64,000 nucleotides of DNA from assembly GCF_010389155.1 (NCBI RefSeq), contig NC_057763.1, forward strand, positions 9,548,649 to 9,612,648, read 5' to 3'. A model generated the notes under the pieces. It worked only from the letters and a program-made list of their open reading frames with translations, was not told where the DNA came from and searched no databases. Shown one piece after another: positions 33,030-44,172 of the stretch (position 1 is the stretch's first letter; each line of letters starts with the position of its first letter). This stretch comes from Erigeron canadensis (lineage: Eukaryota; Streptophyta; Magnoliopsida; Asterales; Asteraceae). The position numbers and the translations under genes were made by a program.

Positions 33030-35195
33030 ATGTCGTCTGTACCCACTCTTGTTAACACGCGTGACTTTGGTTACGTTTCTATTCCTCCAAAATTTGAGCC
33101 AAAGGACTTTGGTTCATGGAAGGAACGGATGTTACTACACATAGTGGGTGTAGAACCATATCTTATGACCATTCTAAATGAAGGTCCTTACATTCCCACA
33201 TATGTTCAAAGGACACCAGGTGCAACACCTGATGCTCCTGAAATTGTAACAGATCTAGTCAAGCCTGAAGTCCAGTGGACTGAAGAAGAGCGAAAGCTCG
33301 TCAATCTTGACTCAAGATTGAAAAACATAATCATCACCACCCTTCCCACTGAGGTGATGAAACTAGTCATTAAATTCCCCACTTCAAAAGAAGTTTGGGA
33401 AAGACTAGTAAGCACTTATGAAGGGTCAGCTGACTTGATTAAAACCAAGAAAATTGACCTCAAACGTGCCTATGAAAATTTCTTTTCTCTTCCTGATGAA
33501 AGTCTCGAGGGCACATATACCCGATTTAAAGGGTTGCTCAATGACATGACAAACGTTGGCATTACTCATGACAATTTCGAGGTATGCCATAAGTTCATCG
33601 ATTCTCTTCCTCTAAAATGGCAGAATCTTAGACAAATCCTCCGTACCACCAAAAAGATTCAAGAACTGTTTGAGGAGTTGTTTGGCACTCTTCAATTTGA
33701 AGAGAAAGCCTTGGCTCAAAACATTAGAGCCTCTGCTGAATCTAGGAGACATGCTGGCTCCTCTTCTGCTACCAGCACTTCTGCAAATCCCTTAACTGAC
33801 CCTCTTGCTCTCATCTCTTCTGAGCCCATCTATCCCAATGATGGTGCCAGCACCTCTTCTCTTCCAGCATCTTTTCAAGCTCTTGTTGAAGAGCTTGATG
33901 CTGAAGAGAAACAGGAAATGTTCAGTGATTTTGTTGAATTTGCCTTAATCGCTGGAAAGAAGTACTCCAGGAAATGGAACAACCGTAAGTCGGTTGCTCC
34001 ATATAAGCCTCCTGTGGATAAATCACAGGAGGAATGCTGGAAATGTGGTAGAGAAGGCCACTATCAAAAGGAGTGCAGGGTTTCTATCCCAACTCCTGCT
34101 GCTCCAAAATCTAACTCATCTAAAACTGCTGATGAATACAGGAACAAGTATTATCAGCTCAAAGCGAAAATGGCTGAAACTGAAGAGGCCAAAACACCAG
34201 GCAAAGGTCTGGTCGCTGAAGAGCATGACTGGGCTGATTCAGATGACTCTGATGATGAGGAGTATGTTGACGCCATGTGTCTCATGGCTCTGGCTGATAG
34301 TGATGCGCTGACAAAAGACCAAGTCTCAACAAGTCAGTGGGTCAACGTCACTGTCAAAAAGGTACATACTCTTCTTTCAACTGCTGATGAGGACAAAACC
34401 AAAATTCTTGAATCCTTGTCATGTGATCTTCAGTTCGTAGAAACTCTGCGTGCTGAAGCTCACTCAAAACTCCTTTCAGTAAGTTCTGAATTGAGTGAAA
34501 AATCTGATAAACTCAACAGACTAAAGAATGTTCATGTTGAACTTCAGTCACATGAGTTGCTGACTCAAAAACTTCAGCTTGAAAATGAAAAACTCAAGCT
34601 TGAAGTTCTCAACCTCAAGAAGATTGTGACCTCTTGGTCAAAAGCTTCTAAGTTTCATCATCAATGTCTTAATGAACAAGTCCCTGCACAAGTTCAGGCA
34701 GTGATAGGTGGAGATTTTGAATCTGCTGCCTGTATCGCTGACATGTTTAAAGATGATGTGAAACCGGAAATCTCAATTCCTCCTTCTGGTATTACTTCTC
34801 CTAAGGAAATGAAAAAGTGGTATTTCGTTAAAGGAAATGATTACCACACTGAAATGGACGCTGGATCCTCCACATCTCTCTCCAGCGACCCTTCAAATTC
34901 TTCTGAAGCTAAAGTAGTTAGCTCATCCTCATCCTCAAATAACATATTTTCCCATTTGCCTATTGGTGGCATGATGCCACACGAAGGCAAAATTCAATAT
35001 TCTCCAAATAAAACATTTCATGGAGACATTTCAAGTGATGGGTACAAGTCCATCGCTCCTCAGCCCCTTACTTTGAACAGCTCGCTGAGGCGTGCTATAG
35101 TCATAAGGAGCAGCAACGTTACTTCTTTTAAAAGTCTCAGACTTATTCATAAGGAGCACGCCTCAGTCTATCCCATCAAATTCTTTTCCTTCTAA
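33030..35195 (+). pseudogene. Element C gag, main part
   Basis: 721 open codons from MSSVPTLVN. The gag core has GVEPYLMTIL and FIDSLPLKWQNLR. A zinc knuckle CWKCGREGHYQKEC (about residues 334-347), an acidic stretch and a Leu/Lys coiled-coil region (about residues 440-530) follow. Near 35084 the frame enters a microinversion and ends prematurely at 35195. The rest of gag continues in another frame from 35233. Homologous throughout to the gag of element B. Confidence 0.9.
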
Positions 35196-35232
35196 AATCT
35201 TAAGTGCTGATGTATCTCAGCATGAACGCCTC

Positions 35233-36540
35233 ATGGAGAGACGTGTAAGGTTTGGAGATGTTAGGTTTCATAATGAAGGCTCATCTCAAGCCAAACCGGT
35301 TGTCCATCAGCGGGCCTCTCATTCTTCTCCACCTCGATCAATTCTGAGACACCCAACTCCTCTAAAAAGTAATGTGCCTCAGTCGGTCAACAGACCAACC
35401 ACTCCTCAGCGAGGAAACATTCCTCAGCAACAAATGAGGAATACAACTCCTCAGCAAGGAAACATTTCTCAGCAGCGACTAAGGAGTGTTACTCCTCAGC
35501 GAGGAAATGGTTCCCAGCACCAAGCAAGGAGTGTGACTCCACAAAGGGGACACTTGCCACATCAGCAAGTGAGATCCTCCACTCCCAATAAAAGACAGTT
35601 GTCTTCCCAGCAGTCACAATCGTTTATTCCTCTTGTGGAATATCTCCCTCATAGGCAAGGGAGGTCTTCCACTCCTAATTGATCTTCTAGATCCACCACT
35701 CCCAATAGGGTTCTTCAATCCAAGACTTCCTCGTCTCAATCTGATCTAAAACAAGCCTGGAGTGTGTTAAGAGGCTCACAAGTGGCCTCCTCTTCCACTC
35801 CTCGTCTAGATGACCCCACTGGCAAATCTCTCTTGGGTCCCCCTCCTCTCTCAAAGAATTCTCGCAAGCAAAAATCAAAGCCTAAGTCCAAGGCAAAGAC
35901 TAAGGCTTCAACCTCTTCTGACCCAAAAATTATTGAACTTGCTTAACAGGTCAATGACTTGTCTTCTCAACTTAAAGAATTCCTTCTTAGCAATCAACAA
36001 AGCAATTCCTCTAACAGGAAATGATATATTTGTGGCATGAGAGGACACATTGCTACAGATTTCTATAACTCAAGAGATGCCCCTGAAGTTGTAGTGCAAT
36101 CAAATGCTCACACTTCAGCCTGTGCCTCTCTAACCAACCCTGCCTCATCTTCCATAATTAGTGAGAGTCCTCCAAATGAATCTCTCTTCATTGACATTGG
36201 GTCTGTGGGGACTCATCAATCTAATCTTGCCAACTATATTGCCTCTCAACGCATTGAGATTCCTCATTCTCAGAATGTCATCTCCAATTCGTGGGGACGA
36301 CCTGCAATGCTGGTTGAGTTCAGTGCTCCCAACGTTGTTAGCAACTCAGTGGTGCTTCAAGAATATGAGAATAACATGATGCCCACTGATGAGAATGACA
36401 GAACTCATATGCTTCCTGACTTAGGAAACCACCTCACCCTTGAGGAAACTTTCTCCGCTGAGTCTTCCTCCACCACTGATGCACCCATCATTACTTCTAC
36501 TGACATTCCCGTCAGTGAGTCTGAAAGTGGACCAGACTAA
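35233..36540 (+). pseudogene. Element C gag, second part (TPQRG repeats, degenerate second knuckle)
   Basis: One frame with three stops: after SSTPN (35680-35682), after IIELA (35944-35946, position shared with B) and within the second zinc knuckle (about 36022, where the first Cys is TGA). It starts with TTPQRGN-type tandem repeats and a basic segment. It then passes VNDLSSQL, a knuckle remnant YICGMRGHIATDF whose last Cys is Phe, and an acidic tail ending at 36540. Confidence 0.75.
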
Positions 36541-36564
36541 AACCTTCTGTCTTATCCTTGCAGG
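36525..36564 (+). promoter_or_regulatory. Candidate 3' splice site at the gag-pol junction (element C)
   Basis: The gag TAA (36538-36540) is followed by a pyrimidine-rich stretch and CTTGCAG|GG at about 36558-36564, where pol homology begins. Element B has the same arrangement (TAA, pyrimidines, CATGCAG|GG). C lacks an ATG here (TTG) while B has one. Confidence 0.35.
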
Positions 36565-39500
36565 GTTCACTGGGAAAAGGTGTGTGGTATTTGGACAGTG
36601 GATGTTCAAAACACATGACTGGCTCAAAGACCTTGTTGGATAACTATGTAGAGGCTGCTGGCCCAAGAAAACGAGATGTATATCTCGTTGACTTCACTCC
36701 TATCAAAACTGATAGTGAGACTTGTTTCTTTGCCAAGTCAGCTGCTGAACTAAATTGGTTATGGCACAAGCGTATGTCGCATGTGAATTTCAAAACCATA
36801 AACTCACTGGCCAAAAAGAACCTTGTTCGTGGCCTTCCTCCTCTCCCTTTCAAAAAAGATAGGCTCTGTGGTGCTTGTGAAAAAGGCAAATGCAATAGAG
36901 CTACTTTTAAAACTAAACAAGCCAACTCTGTTAAGGGTTGTTTTCACCTTCTTCACATGGACCTTTTTGGTCCAGTGAATGTCCAAAGTTTAAAGGGTAG
37001 TAGATACACTTTAGTGATTGTAGATGAATATTCACGATATACTTGGACAATTTTCCTTAATTCTAAGAGTGATGCTGCTGATGAAATCATCAAATTCATT
37101 AAAAAAATGGAAAATCTCAACAGCATAAGGGTCAAAGAACTCAGAAGTGATCATGGCACTGAGTTTAAAAACCACACTCTTGAAACTTTTTGTGCTGATC
37201 AAGGGATCTCACAAAACTTCTTTTCCACTAGAACTCCTGAGCAAAATGGTGTTGCTGAAAGGAGAAACAGAACTCTTATAGAGGCAGCACGCACTATGCC
37301 CAGTGAGTCCTCTCTTCCCAGTAGGTTTTGGGCTGAAGCAGTCAACACTGCTTGTCACACTCAAAATAGATGTCTTATTGTCAAAAGACATGACAAAACT
37401 GCTTATGAAGTTTTAAGAGGAAAGAAACCTCAAATCAAATACTTTCATGTATTTGGATGTCCTGTCTTTATTCTTAATAATAAGGATCATTTAGGGAAAT
37501 TTGATCCTAAAGCTGATGATGGTTACTTTGTTGGATACTCTTCTTTTAGCAAAGCTTTTAGAGAATTCAATACTCGTCTTAAAAAAGTGGATGAATCAAT
37601 TCATGTCACTTTTGATGAAAGCTCTTCTGCTCTTAGAGATATCCAGCCATCTTTTACTGAAGAGATCTTCAATGAGTTCATAAACCCTCCTATGGAGGAT
37701 GCTGACTCATATGTCGATGCTTCTTGCTCGCCTCCTCTTGATCTGCTACTCACTGAGGATAGTTCAGCAGACCCTGAGCTGGAGCAAGTTGCTGCTCATA
37801 TCTATACGATTGAGCCAGTTGAGCCTATCTTAAGGTCAATCCATGCAGCATCAGCCAAACCTAGATCACTGGCTGATGATGTGCAAGTTGATGACTCTGC
37901 TGATGAAGAGTTTCATGATGCTTCAGCTAACACTGAGGATATGGAGTCTGCTGACGACTCCAACATCAATGATAACTCAACTCAGTCAAATAACTCAACT
38001 GATCATCCTGACACTGAACCCACTGTCACTATTGACCTTTCTTCATATAATCCTCTTCCTTCTGTTCACATCTCCCCATCTTCTGCTGATACTCAACTAG
38101 GTTCTTCAAGTGTTCCTTCACTTAGGTGGACAGCCAGTCATCCTGCTCACCAAATTATTGGTGATCCTCAGCAGGGCATTGTGACTAGATCAGCGACTAG
38201 AAACACATGTCTATATGTTAACTTCTTGTCAATGATCACTCCCAAAAATATTAGTGAGGCAATGGCTGAGCCCTCTTGGGTTGCTGCCATGCAGGAAGAA
38301 CTCACTCAATTTCAACGACAGCACGTCTGGTTTTTAGTTCCTTTACCACATGGTAAGGAACCTATTGGTACCAAATGGGTCTATAGAAATAAAATGGACG
38401 AAGACAGTGTTGTTGTACGCAACAAGGCTAGGCTGGTTGCACAAGCTTATCTTCAAGAAGAAGGAGTCGACTTTGATGAAACCTTTGCTCCAGTGGCCAG
38501 AGTAGAAGTTATACGCTTATTTTTGGCACATGCTGCTTATCGAGACTTCAAGGTCTATCAAATGGATGTTAAGAGTGCCTTCCTAAATGGAAAACACGAT
38601 GAAGAAGTCTATGTCGAGCAGCCACCTGGTTTTGAAGATCCAGCCAAGCCACATCATGTCTATCGTCTCTATAAGGCCTTATACGGTCTTAAACAAGCCC
38701 CCAGGGCTTGGTACGACACTCTCTCAAAATTTCTTCTCTCTAACAACTTTCAGCGAGGATCCATTGATAGCACTCTTTTCATCTTTCGAAAAGGTGCTCA
38801 TATACTATATGTCCAAATTTATGTTGATGACATTATCTTTGGATCCTCAAGCACTAAACTATGTCCAAATTTATGTTTAGCTCTCTAATGTCATCTCATT
38901 TTGAAATGAGTATGATGGGAGAATTAACCTTCTTTCTTGGTTTGCAAATACATCAGCTCACTGATGGTATTTTTATCAACCAGGAAAAGTATATCCGAGA
39001 CATGTTGGCTAAGTTTGATATGTCTGACATTTCTCCAAAGCCAACCCCCATGTCTCCTCCCAATAATCTCCATGCTGATCCTGATGGTAAGCATGTGAAC
39101 CCCACTCACTATCGTGGGATGATTGGCTCGCTAATGTATCTTACAGCAAGTCGTCCTGATATCATGTTTGCTACTTGCTTATGTGCAAGATATCAAGCAT
39201 CTCCTAGAGAGTCTCATCTTCTTGCTGTCAAACGCATCTTCAAATACCTGAAGGGCACTATGACCTTAGGTCTTTGGTATCCCAGGGAGGCAAATTTTGA
39301 TCTAGTTGCTTACTCTGATTCTGACCATGCTGGTTGCATGTTAGATTGTAAGAGTACCAGTGGAGGATGTCAACTGTTGGGGGGGAGATTAACTAGTTGG
39401 TCTAGTAAGAAACGGCATACAGTGTCCATCTCCACTGCTGAAGCTGAATATGTGTCGGCAGCAAGTTGCTGTGCACAAGTCCTCTGGATGAAACACCAAC

Positions 39501-39779
39501 TCGCTGACTATGACTTAGATTACATTAAGGTTCCCATTATGTGTGACAACACAAGTGCGATTGCTATCACACATAATCCTGTTCAACATTCCAAAACCAA
39601 ACACATAGACATTAGGTACCATTTCATACGTGACCACGCATGAAAGGGGATGTTGAAATTTATTTCATCCCCACTAATGATCAACTCGCTGACATCTTCA
39701 CAAAACCCTTAGATGAGAAGAGATTTAAAGATCTTGTCAGCAGGTTGGGAATGTTGAATGGTGACTCAACTATCTAACT
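36558..39779 (+). pseudogene. Element C pol: protease, integrase, RT, RNase H (broken)
   Basis: Protease has [12 protein letters not shown]. About 71 codons present in B are missing just after it. GAG-pre-integrase has HKRMSH and CGACEKGK. Integrase has D (HMDLFGPV), D (RSDHGTEF) and E ([11 protein letters not shown]). RT has YVDDIIF at 38820-38840. A 17-bp segment replaces 12 bp near 38865 and shifts the frame. RT and RNase H continue from 38861 in another frame to 39643, where a 1-bp deletion shifts again before QLADIFTKPL. The RT and 39643 lesions recur in the copy after the gap, so they are real. Confidence 0.9.
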
Positions 39780-39825
39780 TACATGAGTCAGCAAGTTTAA
39801 GTTTGTCTTACTTGCGTAAAAACAA

Positions 39826-40020
39826 AATAAAGGCAATGGAAAGCCAAAAGTTTCCATCTAGTCCAATAGCAAACGGTTATTAGTAAAGACTCATAAAATC
39901 CGTTGATCCCTGTTGCTTTGGGAAAAAGCATAATAAAGGCAATGGAAAGCCAAAAGTTTCCATCTAGTCCAATAGCAAACGGTTATTGGTAAAGACTCCT
40001 AAAATCCGTTGATGGCTGAC
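39826..40020 (+). repeat. Two tandem repeat units with paired hairpins (element C)
   Basis: Units of 106 bp start at 39826 and 39932. Each has a hairpin ATGGAAA/TTTCCAT (39836-39857 in unit 1) and a second hairpin with AAACG loop (39863-39883 and 39969-39989). The second stem is CCAATAGC with GTTATTGG in unit 2, using one G-U pair. The same stem is CCAGCAGC or CCACAGC in element B. Confidence 0.85.
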
Positions 40021-40379
40021 AATTTGCCAAAAATTGTATCTCAGCGAGCATATGACCATCTTATTTAAAATGTGTTCTTATCGATACGTTCGCTGAGACA
40101 TGTTCTATTAAATAACATAAAACATATTAAATAAAACATAGGACTCGATCTGAAACTCACTATTTCGCATGTAACTATGTTGGCAACATGGCAGTCTTGT
40201 GCGCCACATATTATTCACCTTTACAAAAAGTTACCCACTTGTTTTACTCGAGTACGTCATCTGTCCACTTGAGACCATGACTATGCCTCTGTTGGTCTGT
40301 ATCTGTCAGACGCATACGGCGCATACTCGAGTATTTTGAAAATATCTTTTTTCTTTTTTTTCAAAACGTTACTCACAAA

Positions 40380-40665
40380 GGGTTTTATAAATATAAATTT
40401 ATATAGGGTTACAGTTGTTAAACAACTGTAGATGTTGAAAATGAGGAAAGAGAAAAACTCTCTTTTGTCCTTTCATTTCTGACCAATCACATTCCTTCAC
40501 CACACCCTATATATATACAACTTCATACCCATACTTCCTTTTTCATGCTTTCTTTCAACTATTCATTCTCTTCAAAATCTCTCAAAAAATTCTTCATCTT
40601 CTCAAAATCATCATCTCTGCTTTCTCCATTCTCTGCATCTTCATATCTTTTCTCTAAACTTTAAA
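40380..40665 (+). promoter_or_regulatory. Candidate internal promoter and leader of element C ORF3
   Basis: CCCTATATATATACAA at about 40505-40520 is a strong TATA match about 155 bp before the ORF3 ATG. A long C/T-rich leader with TTTTCTCTAAACTTTAAAATGGC follows. Element B has the same layout. A second AT-rich box (TTTATAAATATAAATTTATATAGG) lies near 40384-40410. Confidence 0.5.
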
Positions 40666-43600
40666 ATGGCTTCATCTTCTCAAACTCCATCTGCTTCCGC
40701 CGCCACTCAAAAGTCTTATCTAAATTCTTCTTCCTTTTCTCCATCTGCTAATATTGTAAAATCTTCAAAGATCTCTTTCAATGCTTCTGAGATGGTTGTT
40801 AAACCTAATAACCATCTCGGCTCGTCTGAAGTACCGAAAGGTACAAAGGATATAAGCCAATACTTGATTTCATTCATGCTTCCCCTGCCAGTCACTGTAT
40901 AATGGCAGATCCGGAGAAGATTTATGTTCATCTTCTTCGTGAATTCTGGTGGACGTGTAACTATGACGAGTCCACCCAGTCTATAGTGGGTATTGTTCGA
41001 GAAGGAACAAAGTCCATCTCTATCACTCCAGCGTCATTACGCCGTACTCTACGCTTCCCACAAGAAGATGGGGACAATGTGTTTGTGGAAGCTGCTGGAG
41101 ATGACGAGTGGAAGGCATGGTTGCCTTCCATCGGGTACAATAACAACTTGAGGAACCCTCCGGCTATCCCTAGCAATCCACTTAAACAAAATCTCCCAGG
41201 GATATGGAGGGTTCTATTCACCCATGTGATTCAGTGCATGGGTGGTAACTCTGGGTCATATAATCAGGCGTCTTCTACTTCGATGCCTATTATTCATGCC
41301 TTAGCGGAAGGAAGGTTTGTAGATTTTGCCTTGTTGATCTTCAACGATATGAAGAACAAGGTCTCGCTGAACAACAGATCTCACACAGTGCCCTTTGTGA
41401 GAATTTTCTCCCTCATCTTCAAAGAGGCGCTGGGTGACGAGTATGATCTACCAAATGCTGCCATGATACAAGTTGCACGGGTCGGTAGCAACATCTATAA
41501 GCAACCTGCTGAACACTTGGTTGCTCGCCTCACTCCACACATAAAAGAGGTACTCTTCTCCCTAAACTCTTCTTTATACCCCAAAAGCAGCGACTGGAAG
41601 GTAGCACTTCTTTCTGATGAATGGCTGATACGGTCGCTGCGACGCTGCAATGCCTTCTAAGGCTGGTTCGCTGATAAACCCCCCAGCGACCTCCAAAGCC
41701 TCTAAAAAGACCAAAAATATTCCTAAGGCAGCGTCCCCAACTAAAAATCTACAATCTTCACCCTCCGCTGTCGTCCCAAAACGAAAGCGGAGTGATTCAA
41801 AGGGCAAACCAAAGGTTAGGAAGTCCTCTACGCCCAAGGACGATAATACCCAAGCCACCCTATCAGCAGCCTCCCAACAGGCTGTTGACGAGTTAAACGG
41901 GGGCAGCAAACAGCCACCTCAAATTTCTGTAGGAGAGGTTGGTGAAGATATTGGGTCACCCCAACCCACTAGAGGTCTTAGTCCAAATCCACCCCATAAA
42001 AATATTCCCTCTTCTCTTCAAATACCCTCTGAGTCGTTGACAGCAGCCAGATCACAGGTGATGCTAGAGCCAACACCCTCTACGGCCGATGATACCTTGG
42101 TGGAACAACACACTGAGGTTGAGGCACCAGGTTCCCTTTCCCCAAACTCTATCAATGTCTCGGAAACTGTTTGTGCAGGGACCGAGACTAACATTTTTGC
42201 AGACTTTGATATGGAGAATGAATACGGCAGCGAGTTTGATCAACAAGATTCTCATGCCGAAGTTACACTCGCTGCCGCTAAAGAGAGTGAAGAAGAAGTT
42301 GTTGTAGGTAAGGTCTTTGAAGGTGATATGGGCTTTATAATGATTGGGGAGAATCAAAGAAATGAAGAGATGCCCGAGATGCTTGCTGACATGCCTCCTC
42401 CTCCTTCTTACTCCCCAAGGCCCACAGAAATTTTTGAACCTATAGGACACTTTGGAGAGTTTAAGACTGAGCTCAACAATGAAGAATTGCAAAGAAAGAA
42501 GGAGCTGTGCAAGAATCAACGTATTAAACTAGGAGTGTATGTTGAAGTTGAAGAACTGGATGATGAAGTAATAATGGAAGTGCCTCCTATGCATCATCCA
42601 GATTTCTTTGGCACTCCTTGCTCCAAGTACCCAGTCTCTCTAAGAACACTAAGGATGCCAGAGCTTGACGATGAAAGAATATACACCGCAGTTGATTTAC
42701 CTGGACTTGACTATGTTGAAACATATCAATTGCAAGAGTTGCTGAGAAGAATTCAGGTGTGCCAAAGTCAAGGGAATAGGCATGGGTACTTGTATGTGTG
42801 GTGGTTGATCAGGTTGCCCAAGTACATTTAGAAGCGCATACAAATTTTCAATACTTGGTGCATAGCAGTGATAATCTCAACGATGGGCTGGCTGAGCAGA
42901 AAGATGTAATTATTAGATTGATTAAGGCCCAGCAACACACTGCATCAAATGAGAGGCTCTTCAAGCAGAATCAAACCCTTCTAATGCAAGTATGAATCGG
43001 GTTAGTGTCTCCAACTCCTCTATCTCTGCCTCGCTGAATAAACTTAAAGAACAAATTGCTAAGTTAGCGATGGCCACTGAAAACACTGCCCTTCTCTCTT
43101 CTCTCCAACAACTCTCCCAATCAAATATTCTTTTTACTGCTCAACTCAATCACCTTCAAAACTCCATCAACTCCTTCTCTCGAAATCAAAGAAATTTTCT
43201 CTCAACTCTCACCAATGAAATAGCCTCTCTCAAATCTTCCTTAAATTTCTCTTCATCGGCTGCTGATAAACTCAGGATAGAGGAATCCATCAGCAGCCAA
43301 CGCAAACTTGAAAGGGAGGTCTCTGACCTTAAACAGATGATGAAGGAAATGATGGGTATCCTCAAGAATAAAGTGGAAGTAGCAATACTCCAGCTACTTC
43401 CAAGGGGGAGAAAACTGCAGTTAACGAGGAGACCCCAACTGCTGAAAGTGTCCCCCTCGCTGCCAAAGATAGTGTACAGGCAGCAAGTGTTGAGGGGGAG
43501 CACGCTGAAGAAGGAAGTGCAAAGCCCGCTGAAGTTGTGACAGCGAGGCCAATAAATGTGTCAGCTTTCAAACCAACTGATGAGTTTCATGCTGCCCTTG

Positions 43601-44072
43601 TAAGAAGGATGCTGATAAGGGAAAAGCAGCGGCAGTAACTCAAGGCAACCACCTAAGGTTCCCATCTCAGCAACTGCACAAAAGACAAGCTCATGTCTGG
43701 AGCTCTCCCAAAGTCTTCTTCAAAAACATCTGCTGAACTCACTCCCACTGAGATAGTCATCCAAGAAGAACTGAAGAAAAAAGAGATTCAAGAAGAACTA
43801 TCTTAGAAACTGATAAGTGAGCTGATTGTCAATGAAGAACTTGAAGGTGCTGACGATGAACAAAATGTTAGCAAGCAGTCTAGTGGTTTGGAGCTCTCAA
43901 GAGGAAAGAGTTTGAATTCTTTGCAAGTAAGGAGAAGAAGCTTGAAGAAGCACGCCAGCCTATCTTACTTCAGAGAGGTAAGGCAAAGACAAGAAGAGAT
44001 CATATGGTCAAGCCTACTCTTACTCAGCAACGAATGATCTTCAAGTTCAGAGGAAAGGTGTGCCCAGGTGTT
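40666..44072 (+). pseudogene. Element C ORF3, copy before the gap (truncated by the gap)
   Basis: Starts at ATG 40666 (MASSSQTPS). A -1 frame change near 40850 leads into the conserved domain (VHLLREFWWTC, FTHVIQCMGGNSGS). A Ser/Pro/Lys linker, an acidic region and a Leu/Asn-rich coiled-coil region (about 42840-43380) follow. Several single-base losses relative to the copy after the gap (near 41620, 41640, 42800, 43390 and beyond 43600) look like sequence errors. Function unknown; related to the ORF3 of element B. Confidence 0.65.
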
Positions 44073-44172
44073 NNNNNNNNNNNNNNNNNNNNNNNNNNNN
44101 NNNNNNNNNNNNNNNNNNNNNNNNNNNNNNNNNNNNNNNNNNNNNNNNNNNNNNNNNNNNNNNNNNNNNNNN
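44073..44172. other. Assembly gap of exactly 100 N
   Basis: One hundred N, the conventional size for a scaffold gap of unknown length. The sequence on the right (from 44173) restarts at a position equivalent to 37274, so the flanks overlap rather than being separated. Confidence 0.98.

Noticed and set aside
40666..42831. ORF3 as a retroviral envelope gene
   Set aside because: No signal peptide, transmembrane segment or cleavage motif is visible. Position alone is not enough.
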